From contig NZ_JARRAG010000001.1 of assembly GCF_029589435.1 (NCBI RefSeq), forward strand, positions 610,808-674,807: a stretch of 64,000 bases of DNA, in the 5' to 3' direction. Each line of letters starts with the position of its first letter. Position 1 is the stretch's first letter. Below, piece after piece: positions 26,405-34,017 of this stretch. The position numbers and the translations under genes are program-made. Below the pieces are notes generated by a model. It ran no database searches. It was not told the origin of the DNA and saw only the letters and a program-made list of their open reading frames with translations. Origin of the DNA: Paludisphaera mucosa. Lineage in GTDB: Bacteria > Planctomycetota > Planctomycetia > Isosphaerales > Isosphaeraceae.

Positions 26405-28477
26405 ATGCCCCGAATCGCATTACGTCCGCTTTCTCTGGTGGCGATCCTGTTCCTGATGGCCGCGATCGTGGGCGCCCAGGCCCCCGTCCCCACCGATGAG
26501 GACAAGGAAATCGCGAAGACCGTCGTCGACCTTCTGGAGCGCGGCCACATGGCCCGCCCGGTCATCGACGACGAGATCGCGGTCAAGTGGTGCGACAACT
26601 TCCTCAAGGACCTCGACCCCCAGAAGTACTACTTCCTGAAGGCCGACATCGAGGAATTCAAGAAGAGCGCCAAGGACCTCGACGACCAGATCCGCGAGGG
26701 CGACATCTCGTTCGCCAAGAAGGTCTTCGAGCGTTACCTCCAACGCCAGGACGAGCGCTACAAGACCGTGACCGAGCTGCTCGCCAAGCCGTTCGACTTC
26801 ACGGTCGACGAGTTCCTGACCGACGACCCCGACAAGATCGAGTACGCGGTCGACAAGGCCGAGGCCGACGAACGCTGGCGGAAGAAGCTCAAGTTCGAGC
26901 AGCTGCAGCTCCGGATGGACGACTCCACCGAGCCCGCCGACATCGTCCAGAAGCTCACCGTCCGCTACCGCGACCGCAACCGCCTGTTCCACCAGTTCGA
27001 CTCCGGCGAGCTGCTTGAGGTCTACCTGACCAGCCTCACCCGGACCTTCGACCCGCACTCGTCGTACCTCGGGCCCAAGAACCTCGAGGACATGCTCAAC
27101 CAGCAGCTCCACCTGTCGCTGGAAGGCATCGGCGCCTCGCTGCGTTCCGAGGACGGCTACGCCGTGGTCGCCGAGGTCGTGCCCGGCATGGCCGCCGACA
27201 AGGACGGCCGGCTCCAGCCCGACGACAAGATCGTGGCGATCCGCAAGGACGAGGGCGGCGAGATCGACCTCGTCGAGAAGAAGCTCAGCGATGTCGTCCG
27301 CTACATCCGCGGCCCCCGCGGCACCGCCGTCCACCTGATCGTCCAGCCGGCCGGCACCAAGGAGCGGAAGGAATACACGATCGTCCGCGAGCGGGTCGAG
27401 CTGACCGAGCAGCACGCCAAGGGCAAGATCCTCGAGTCCAAGGTCGACGGCAAGGCCGTCAAGCTGGGCGTCATCAACCTGCCCGCCTTCTACGGCGACA
27501 CGATGGCCATCCTGCGTGGCGACCCCAACGCCGTCAGCGCCACGGCCGACTGCCGCAAGCTGCTGGTCGAGTTCAAGAAGGCCGGCGTCGAGGCCGTGAT
27601 CGTCGACCTCCGCGACAACGGCGGCGGCCTGCTGGAAGAGGCCAAGACCCTCTCCGGCCTGTTCATCGACACCGGCCCGGTCGTCCAGATCAAGGAAGTC
27701 GTGGGCGTGAAGCACCTCGACGACGACGACGAGGGGACCGCCTGGGACGGGCCGCTCGCCGTGCTGATCAACAAGTCCAGCGCCAGCGCCTCGGAGATCT
27801 TCGCCGGCGTGATCCGCGACTACGGCCGCGGGCTGATCATCGGCGACTCCAGCACCTTCGGCAAGGGGACCGTGCAGAGCATCGTCAACATCGGCGAGCA
27901 CGCCCGTCGCCGCGACCGCGGCGGCAAGAACCGCGGCGCGCTCAAGCTGACGATCCAGCAGTTCTTCCGGGCCAACGGCGACAGCACCCAGATGACCGGG
28001 GTCACCCCCCACATCCACCTGCCGTCGATCCGCGACTACATGGACCTCGGCGAGGGCAAGCTCGACAACGCCCTGAAGTTCGAGAAGGTCGCCCCGCTGG
28101 CCCACGACAACTACAACCGCACCCCCGACGACCTGGTCGCCGCCCTCGACGCCCGGTCGACCGGCCGCCGCAAGGACGACGCCAAGTTCCAGAAGCTGGA
28201 AGAGCGGATCAAGCAGTTCGTCGACCGCAAGGCGAAGCACTCGATCCCGCTCAACGAGGCCAAGTTCAAGGCCGAGTTCGTCCCCGACGACGAGGAGAAG
28301 GCGGCCGACGAGAAGGAGAAGAAGGACAAGAAGGCCAAGAAGAAGTTCATCGAGCGCGAGGTCTGGATGAGCGACTTCTACAACGACGAGATCCTCCGCA
28401 TCGTCGGCGACTACCTGACCCTCGGCTCCAAGGTCCTCGCCGCCGCCCCCGTCCGGGCCGCCGCCGTCGACCAGTGA
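26405..28477 (+). CDS. Tail-specific protease, Prc-like (S41A)
   Basis: A 690-residue periplasmic protease with a signal peptide (residues 1-24, LFLMAAIVGAQA), an N-terminal helical domain (about 30-240), a PDZ domain (about 255-340) and an S41 catalytic core. The catalytic Ser461 lies in SSASASEIFAGVIRDYG and Lys487 in TFGKGTVQS, the Ser/Lys dyad of Prc. A DUF3340-type C-terminal domain rich in Lys/Asp (about 560-680) follows, as in E. coli Prc. These enzymes degrade or trim periplasmic proteins from the C-terminus. The frame is open upstream, but the ATG at 26405 places the signal peptide correctly. Confidence 0.93.
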   Translation: MPRIALRPLSLVAILFLMAAIVGAQAPVPTDEDKEIAKTVVDLLERGHMARPVIDDEIAVKWCDNFLKDLDPQKYYFLKADIEEFKKSAKDLDDQIREGDISFAKKVFERYLQRQDERYKTVTELLAKPFDFTVDEFLTDDPDKIEYAVDKAEADERWRKKLKFEQLQLRMDDSTEPADIVQKLTVRYRDRNRLFHQFDSGELLEVYLTSLTRTFDPHSSYLGPKNLEDMLNQQLHLSLEGIGASLRSEDGYAVVAEVVPGMAADKDGRLQPDDKIVAIRKDEGGEIDLVEKKLSDVVRYIRGPRGTAVHLIVQPAGTKERKEYTIVRERVELTEQHAKGKILESKVDGKAVKLGVINLPAFYGDTMAILRGDPNAVSATADCRKLLVEFKKAGVEAVIVDLRDNGGGLLEEAKTLSGLFIDTGPVVQIKEVVGVKHLDDDDEGTAWDGPLAVLINKSSASASEIFAGVIRDYGRGLIIGDSSTFGKGTVQSIVNIGEHARRRDRGGKNRGALKLTIQQFFRANGDSTQMTGVTPHIHLPSIRDYMDLGEGKLDNALKFEKVAPLAHDNYNRTPDDLVAALDARSTGRRKDDAKFQKLEERIKQFVDRKAKHSIPLNEAKFKAEFVPDDEEKAADEKEKKDKKAKKKFIEREVWMSDFYNDEILRIVGDYLTLGSKVLAAAPVRAAAVDQ

Positions 28478-28518
28478 GTTGAATTGGGCGAGCGATCGCC
28501 TCCGCGAGATGGGGACAC

Positions 28519-28551
28519 GGGCCGGGCATGCTTTGCAGCATGGCCCGGCCC
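28519..28551 (+). terminator. Hairpin after the tail-specific protease gene
   Basis: A long stem (gggccgggcatgct with agcatggcccggccc, one bulge) followed by gccccgttt, 41 bases after the stop codon. It resembles a terminator, though the T-run is short; the next gene begins 32 bp later. Confidence 0.6.
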
Positions 28552-28583
28552 GCCCCGTTTCGAAGCCCGAGGAGACTCGCGAC

Positions 28584-29093
28584 GTGCTGCACGAACCCTC
28601 GCCCTGGCCCCCGCCGGACCCGCCCGCGCCATCCCGGTTCGAACGCGGATGCCGCTTCGTGCCGATCGCCGGCTGGCTCGTCGGCCTGTGCCTGCGAGCC
28701 CGCCGCTGCGCCCCGAACGACGCCGTCCTGGAGGCGATCCACGATCAGATCAAGGAGCAACTCGACCTCCGCACGAAGGCCGACGCGTGGCCCGAGGGCT
28801 CGCTCCAGCATCGGGTTGCAAAATGCCTGGAAGCCGCTGTGGCGCGCGAAAAGGGGCTGCGGGACGTCCGCCTGCATCGCGACGACCCGCTCTTCCTGGT
28901 TTGCTGGCGGCCGTGCGACGACCTGACTTTGCTGAACTTCGCTTTCGCCCTCGAAAATCAGGTCGGGCTTCGCGTCCGCCTGGACGAGCTGGCACCCTTC
29001 CTCGAAACCGGACGCACGGCGGCCGACCTGGTCGACTCATGCTGCGGTCGCATCGAAGGTCCCGGGCCCCTCCGGCTCAGCCGACGAGGTTGA
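28584..29093 (+). CDS. Hypothetical protein, possibly acyl-carrier-like fold
   Basis: A 169-residue protein, start at a GTG (28584) preceded by GAGGAG; upstream ATGs are in the terminator hairpin and unlikely. It has a hydrophobic N-terminal segment (CRFVPIAGWLVGLCLRAR) and a C-terminal half (LTLLNFAFALENQVGLRVRL, then ELAPFLETGRTAADLVDSC) that reminds me of an acyl-carrier/DUF1493-like helical bundle, but no phosphopantetheine serine is seen. Unknown function. Its last 17 bp overlap the convergent dehydrogenase gene. Confidence 0.55.
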   Translation: MLHEPSPWPPPDPPAPSRFERGCRFVPIAGWLVGLCLRARRCAPNDAVLEAIHDQIKEQLDLRTKADAWPEGSLQHRVAKCLEAAVAREKGLRDVRLHRDDPLFLVCWRPCDDLTLLNFAFALENQVGLRVRLDELAPFLETGRTAADLVDSCCGRIEGPGPLRLSRRG

Positions 29094-30033
29094 TCGGCTT
29101 GCCGGCGGCGTAGGCGGCGACGTTCTCCACGGTGGCGGCCATCAGGCGCTCGCGGGCTTCGGCGGTGGCCCAGGCGATGTGGGGGGTGATGACGATGTTC
29201 TTCGCCTTCAGCAGAGGATTCGCCGGGTCGATGGGTTCGCGCGAGACCACGTCGACCCCCGCGCCGGCGATCAGGCCCTCATTCAAGGCGTCGGCCAGGT
29301 CCTGCTCGACGACCAGGGGGCCGCGGCCGGTGTTGATGAGGAAGGCGGTCGGTTTGGCGAGCCTGAGCAGCTCGCGATTCACCAGGCCCTTCGTTTTCGG
29401 CGTCAGCGGGCAGTGGAGGGTCACGACGTCGGCGCGCCGGAAAAGGTCTTCGAGCGCGAAGGCCGGGATCGGGTCGTCGGGGGCGGGCGGCTTGCCGCTG
29501 GGGCGGTGGGCGATCACGTTCATGCCGAACGCGCCGGCGACCTCGGCCACGCGGCGGCCGATCCGGCCCAGGCCGACGATGCCGAGCGTCTTGCCGGCCA
29601 GCTCGATCAGCGGCGACTTGCGGATCGAGAAGTCGGGCTGGGCCGCCCACTCGCCGGCGAGGACGGCGTCGGAGTGCAGGCCGACGTGCAGGGTCAGCTC
29701 CAGGATCAGGGCGAACGTCACCTGCGCGACCGAGTCGGTGCTGTAGCCCCGGACGTTGGAGACGACGATCTCGCGCCCCTTCGCCGCCTCGACGTCGACG
29801 CAGTCGAAGCCGGTCGCCGTCACGGCGATGAACCGCAGGTCGGGCAGCCCGGCGATCAGGTCCGCGCGGATCGGGCACTTGTTGATGATCAGGACCTCGG
29901 CCCCCGAGGCCCGCTCGGCGACCTCGTCGGGGGCGGTGACGTCGTGGTATTCGACCGCGCCGAAGGCGTCCAGGCCGGACCAGGCTCGGGGGTCGTCGTT
30001 GAGGGTTCGGCCGTCGAGCACGACGATCTTCAC
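29077..30033 (-). CDS. D-2-hydroxyacid dehydrogenase (NAD-dependent)
   Basis: A 318-residue member of the D-isomer 2-hydroxyacid dehydrogenase family. The Rossmann motif LGIVGLGRIGRRVAEVAGAF (about residues 148-167) and catalytic residues Arg in INTGRGPLV, Glu in DVVSREPIDPANPL and His in ITPHIAWAT are all visible. It could act on hydroxypyruvate, glycerate or a similar 2-hydroxy acid; the substrate is not determinable from sequence. It is transcribed after the S41 protease gene but separated from it by a terminator hairpin. Confidence 0.9.
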   Translation of the reverse strand: MKIVVLDGRTLNDDPRAWSGLDAFGAVEYHDVTAPDEVAERASGAEVLIINKCPIRADLIAGLPDLRFIAVTATGFDCVDVEAAKGREIVVSNVRGYSTDSVAQVTFALILELTLHVGLHSDAVLAGEWAAQPDFSIRKSPLIELAGKTLGIVGLGRIGRRVAEVAGAFGMNVIAHRPSGKPPAPDDPIPAFALEDLFRRADVVTLHCPLTPKTKGLVNRELLRLAKPTAFLINTGRGPLVVEQDLADALNEGLIAGAGVDVVSREPIDPANPLLKAKNIVITPHIAWATAEARERLMAATVENVAAYAAGKPINLVG

Positions 30034-30060
30034 GGGGCGTCCATCCTTCGAAAAGAGATC

Positions 30061-30085
30061 GCCCCCGGAGGGATTCTCCGGGGGC
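30061..30085 (-). terminator. Terminator of the reverse-strand S41 protease gene
   Basis: Perfect 10-bp stem gcccccggag/ctccgggggc with a 5-nt loop, 20 bases past the stop codon, followed on the reverse strand by gatctctttt. A clear intrinsic terminator. Confidence 0.75.
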
Positions 30086-30104
30086 GACGGCGATCGGTTT
30101 CGGA

Positions 30105-31805
30105 TCAGCGGGCCACGGCCTGGGCTTGGGATTCGGCCTGCGAGGCGCGGATGGCGGCGGCGAGGACCAGGTCGAAGCGGGGGTCGCCCAGCGTCGACTC
30201 GTCGACCGAGTCCTTGTCGGGGTCTGCGTCAGCCGCCGGCTTGGCGGCGACGCGAGTCTGCACCGGCATGTCGGGCGAGACGCCCCGCTCGCTGTAGGCC
30301 CGGTCGAGCGGCGAGTAGAACTTGGCCGTCGTCAGCTTGAGCCCGGCCGGGGCCGAGTGCAGCGAGAAGATGCTCTGGACCGACCCCTTGCCGTAGGTCC
30401 GATCGCCCACGATCACGGCCCGCTTGTGGTCCTGCAGGGCCCCGGCGAGGATCTCGCTGGCGCTCGCGCTGTCGCGGTCGACGAGCACGTACATCGGCAT
30501 CTTCCAGCGGGCCCGGCCCCCGGCCTGGAAGACCTGCGACTGGCCGGCGGCCCGACCCCGGGTCGAGACGATCACGCCCGAGTCGATGAACCGGTCGGCG
30601 ATGTCGACGGCCACGTTCAGGAGGCCCCCCGGGTTGCCCCGGAGGTCGAGGACGAGGGTCCGCATGCCCAGGTCCACCAGGCCCGAGACCGCCTGGTCCA
30701 TCTCGTCGGTCGAGCTTTTCTGGAAGCCGGCGAGCTGCACGTAGCCGATCCCCCGGGCCTCGTCGACCATTTTCGCCCGGGTCACGCTCTCGACGTCGAC
30801 GTGGCGGCGGACGAGCCGGACCGTGTGGAGGGTGGCGTCGCGCTTGAGGACCTCCAGGTCGACGCTGGTCCCCTCGGTCCCCTGCAGGCGGTTGGCGGCG
30901 TCGTCGAGGGCCAGGCCCTTGACCGCCTGGCCGGCGATCTTGACGATCTGGTCGCCGGCGACCAGGCCGGCGTCCCAGGCCGGGCCGCCGCGGATCACGC
31001 CGACGAGCTTCAGGCCCTCGGTCGCCCCCTTCAGCTCGACGCCCAGGCCGACGAAGTTGCCGTCGATCATGGCGTAGAGGTCTTCGAGCTTGTCGGGGGT
31101 CAGGTAGCTCGTGAAGTCGTCGAGGGCGTCGCAGGCGCCGTAGGTGAATTCCAGCAGGACGGGCGTGGTCTCGATCCCCAGGCCGTGGCGGGCGGTCTCC
31201 GAGGCCCGCGTCGCCAGCGCCAGGGCGGCGTTCCGGTCGGCGACGGCGAGCTGGCCGCGCATCGCCTTGAGCTGTTCGCGGACCCAGGCGATCCGCCCGG
31301 GGTCGGTCGTCGTGGCGTTCAGCTTCAGGAACGTGGGGTCGCGGAGGGCGACCTCCAGGTTGTCCAAGCCGTGGCGGAGCAGGGGCTCCAGGGGGACCGC
31401 GTCGACGTAGAAGCTCTGGATCCGCTCCAGGACCTCGGCGTAAAGCTCGCTCGCCTGCTGGCGGGGCAGCTTGAGCAGGACCGTCCGGAAGCTGGCGTCG
31501 TGATATCGCTTGCCGAGCTTGAAGTGCAGCTCGCAGAGCCGCAGGCGGCGCCGGAAGTCGGTCCGGCTGGGCCACTGCTCCATGCCGCCGCGGTACGCCT
31601 CCATCGCCCCGGACCAGTTCCGCCGCCGCTCCAGGTCGAGCCCGCGCTCGAGGAGGGCCTCGGGCGTGCTGGGCTTCGAAGCGTCGACCGCCGCGGTCGG
31701 CGCGGCCGGCTCCTCGCGGGCCGCGGCCGGACTCGTCGTGGCGGTCGTCCAGGTCAGTAGAACCGCGAGCAACCAGGCCAAGCGAGGGGTTCCGATCCGG
31801 CGCAT
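30105..31805 (-). CDS. Carboxyl-terminal processing protease (S41 family, CTP type)
   Basis: A 566-residue exported protease: signal peptide (residues 1-29, AWLLAVLLTWTTATTSPAAA), a TPR-like helical region (about 45-110), a PDZ domain (about 235-315) and an S41 core with the Ser-Lys dyad in SASASEILAGALQDHKR and TYGKGSVQS. Unlike the Prc-type protein 2 kb away it lacks the C-terminal Lys-rich domain, so it belongs to the CtpA branch. A possible TATAAT promoter lies about 320 bp upstream. The product probably matures or turns over periplasmic proteins. Confidence 0.92.
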   Translation of the reverse strand: MRRIGTPRLAWLLAVLLTWTTATTSPAAAREEPAAPTAAVDASKPSTPEALLERGLDLERRRNWSGAMEAYRGGMEQWPSRTDFRRRLRLCELHFKLGKRYHDASFRTVLLKLPRQQASELYAEVLERIQSFYVDAVPLEPLLRHGLDNLEVALRDPTFLKLNATTTDPGRIAWVREQLKAMRGQLAVADRNAALALATRASETARHGLGIETTPVLLEFTYGACDALDDFTSYLTPDKLEDLYAMIDGNFVGLGVELKGATEGLKLVGVIRGGPAWDAGLVAGDQIVKIAGQAVKGLALDDAANRLQGTEGTSVDLEVLKRDATLHTVRLVRRHVDVESVTRAKMVDEARGIGYVQLAGFQKSSTDEMDQAVSGLVDLGMRTLVLDLRGNPGGLLNVAVDIADRFIDSGVIVSTRGRAAGQSQVFQAGGRARWKMPMYVLVDRDSASASEILAGALQDHKRAVIVGDRTYGKGSVQSIFSLHSAPAGLKLTTAKFYSPLDRAYSERGVSPDMPVQTRVAAKPAADADPDKDSVDESTLGDPRFDLVLAAAIRASQAESQAQAVAR

Positions 31806-32202
31806 GGTCGACCGTCCTCCCGATGGGAGGCGGTGCTGGGCGGCAGGCCAACCCGCATCAAGCGCCGTGAGGTTCGTGGGGCGTCCGGGACGACGAGGGA
31901 CGGAAACTCTCGGATGCGGTTCCGGCGATCATCCTGGTATGACGACAACCCACGCGCTGGATGAGACTTGCGTTCGCGAGCACCGCTCCGTTGTTGCAAA
32001 CTCGATGGATGTCTCTCGATCAGGCGGTCACGACGGACGCGGAGGCCGGCGGAAGAGTCCCGGCTCGTGATCGGTCGCTGCGACGACGGGGGGCCGGGCT
32101 CCACCGACCTCCCCTTCGTCGGGAATTATAACACACGGCAAAACGACTCAAGCCCGGGAATCCGAACGGATTCGCCGCCGCCCCGCGGGGCGAGGCGGCG
32201 AA
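31806..32202. other. Long leader region between the CTP and CRTAC1 genes
   Basis: 397 bp upstream of the CTP start. It contains a reverse-strand TATAAT, no convincing gene (short ORFs lack coding character), and at its right edge the terminator of the CRTAC1 gene. It may be a long 5' leader. Confidence 0.4.
32125..32151 (-). promoter_or_regulatory. TATAAT promoter reading toward the CTP protease gene
   Basis: Reverse strand: TTGAGT (32151-32146), 15-bp spacer, TATAAT (32130-32125). The -10 is perfect; the spacer is short. The AT-rich patch stands out sharply from the background. Confidence 0.45.
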
Positions 32203-32204
32203 TC
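32169..32204 (-). terminator. Terminator hairpin overlapping the CRTAC1 stop codon
   Basis: Perfect 11-bp stem gattcgccgcc/ggcggcgaatc with an inner gccccgcggggc stem. The reverse-strand stop codon (32203-32205) lies in the hairpin. A T-rich patch follows about 20 bases later. Confidence 0.55.
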
Positions 32205-34017
32205 AGCGCAGGCCGGAAACCTCGTCGACCCGGTACATCCGGTCGGCCGCCAGATTTTCGAGCTTCGTGGTCTTGCCCGACGGCCAGGTGATCGTCAGCT
32301 CGTCGACCTTGTCGGCCCGGCCCAGGCCGAAGGTCAGCGGCAGTTCCATGGAGGAAAGATAGCTCTTGGCCGGGAACAACTGCCGCCGGCAGGTCATGCC
32401 TCCGACCTTGACGACGACCTTGGCGCCGACGGCCTCGCGGTTCGACGCCTTGCCGTCGCCGGCCAGGGCGACGCGGATCCAGTGGTTGGCGTTGCCGCCG
32501 TCGTTCCGGAGCAGCCGCGCCGGTCCGTTGTTGGCGGTCATCACGACGTCGAGGTCGCCGTCGCCGTCGACGTCGGCGTACGCGCTGCCGCGGCCGACCA
32601 TCGGCTTGAACAGGTCGGGGCCGGCCGACGCGGCGTCGACGTTCACGTACAGCTCGCGGCCGGGCCGGCCCGAGTTCCAGAGCAGCTGGGCCGACTGCTC
32701 GTACGACTCGCTGGCCTGCACCTTGGAGATGTCGGGCTCCAGGTGGCCGTTGGCCGAGAGCAGGTCGAGCCGGCCGTCGTTGTCGTAGTCGAAGAAGAAG
32801 AGCCCGAACTTCAGGGGCGGCTGGGTCGGCGCGCCGAGGCCGTAGAGGTTGGCCAGGTCCGAGAACTGCAGGCTGGCCGGCTGGTCGCTGACGTACAGGG
32901 CGGTCATCTCGTTGGCGAAGTTGCCGATCGCCAGCCCCAGGCGGTCGTCGTTCATGAAGCAGGCCCAGTCGCAGCCCATCCCCCCGCGCGGCGAGCCCGA
33001 CTGGTCGAAGGCCACGCCCGACAAGAGCGCGATCTCCTCGAACTTGCCGCCCCCCTTGTTGTGGAAGAAGAAGTTCTGGACCGTGTCGTTGGCGACCGCC
33101 ACGTCGACCAGGCCGTCGCCGTCGACGTCGAACGGGGCGACGCCCAGCGACTTGCCGAGCGGGGCCTTCAGGTCGGGCGTCCGAACCTGCACGCCCGACG
33201 CCTCGCTGACGTCGGTGAACCGCCCGCCGTCGTTGCGCAGGAGGACGCAGAGCGAGCCGTTGAACGACGTCGGCGGCCCGTAGGCCCGGCCCAGGCCGGT
33301 GAGCTGGAAGCCCTGCACCTTGTCGATCTCGGGCGTCCAGGTGATGTAGCTGCAGACGAACAGGTCGAGGTCGCCGTCGTTCTCGACGTCGAGGAACGTC
33401 GCGCCCGAGAGCCAGGCGTTGGGCCCCTTCGCATTGGCGGCCTCGCTGACGTCCTCGAACTTGCCGCCGTCGTTGCGGAACAGGTATCCGCGGCCGACGG
33501 CGGTGATGTAGACGTCCGGGTCGCCGTCGCCGTCGTAGTCGCCCACCGCCACGCCCTGGCCGTAGAACGTCTTGTCGAGGCCCGCGGCCTTGGTCACGTC
33601 CTCGAACTTCCCCTTGCCGTCGTTGCGGTAGAGCCGCTGCGTGGGCGCGGGGTCGGCCGCCGCGCCGGGCCAGGGGCAGGAGTTGACGAAGAGCAGGTCC
33701 GGGTCGCCGTCGCCGTCGTAGTCGAGGAAGGCGACCCCCGAGCCCATCGTCTCGGGGAGCAGCTTTTCGCCCTTCGCCCCGTTGGAATGGGTGAAGGCGA
33801 CGCCCGACTCGGCCGTGACGTCGACGAACTTGACCGTCGGCAGCGAGGCGGCCTCGACGACCTTGGGCTTGGTCGGCGCGACCGGCGCCGCGAGGATCGT
33901 CGGCGCGGGCGGCTTGTTGCAGCCGCCGGCCGCGACCGCCAGCGCGAGGGCCGCGGCGGTGATCATCCTCGGCCGAAGACCCGGAATCGTGATGGTGGAA
34001 AAACGTCGGTCGCTCAC
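32203..34017 (-). CDS. CRTAC1-type FG-GAP/ASPIC lipoprotein
   Basis: A 604-residue lipoprotein: lipobox near ALAVAAGGC, then an N-terminal FG-GAP/VCBS seven-bladed propeller with many calcium-type DxDxDGxxD loops (LDYDGDGDPDLLFVN, GDYDGDGDPDVYIT, DVDGDGLVDVAVAND and others), and a C-terminal ASPIC/UnbV domain (about 510-600, GAKVVVKVGGMTCRRQLF, WPSGKTTKLENL). These proteins are frequent in planctomycetes and usually of unknown function. The GTG start overlaps the stop of the upstream cytochrome gene by 4 bp (GTGA), so both are made together. It may bind or present the product of the cytochrome; this is inference. Confidence 0.9.
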   Translation of the reverse strand: MSDRRFSTITIPGLRPRMITAAALALAVAAGGCNKPPAPTILAAPVAPTKPKVVEAASLPTVKFVDVTAESGVAFTHSNGAKGEKLLPETMGSGVAFLDYDGDGDPDLLFVNSCPWPGAAADPAPTQRLYRNDGKGKFEDVTKAAGLDKTFYGQGVAVGDYDGDGDPDVYITAVGRGYLFRNDGGKFEDVSEAANAKGPNAWLSGATFLDVENDGDLDLFVCSYITWTPEIDKVQGFQLTGLGRAYGPPTSFNGSLCVLLRNDGGRFTDVSEASGVQVRTPDLKAPLGKSLGVAPFDVDGDGLVDVAVANDTVQNFFFHNKGGGKFEEIALLSGVAFDQSGSPRGGMGCDWACFMNDDRLGLAIGNFANEMTALYVSDQPASLQFSDLANLYGLGAPTQPPLKFGLFFFDYDNDGRLDLLSANGHLEPDISKVQASESYEQSAQLLWNSGRPGRELYVNVDAASAGPDLFKPMVGRGSAYADVDGDGDLDVVMTANNGPARLLRNDGGNANHWIRVALAGDGKASNREAVGAKVVVKVGGMTCRRQLFPAKSYLSSMELPLTFGLGRADKVDELTITWPSGKTTKLENLAADRMYRVDEVSGLR

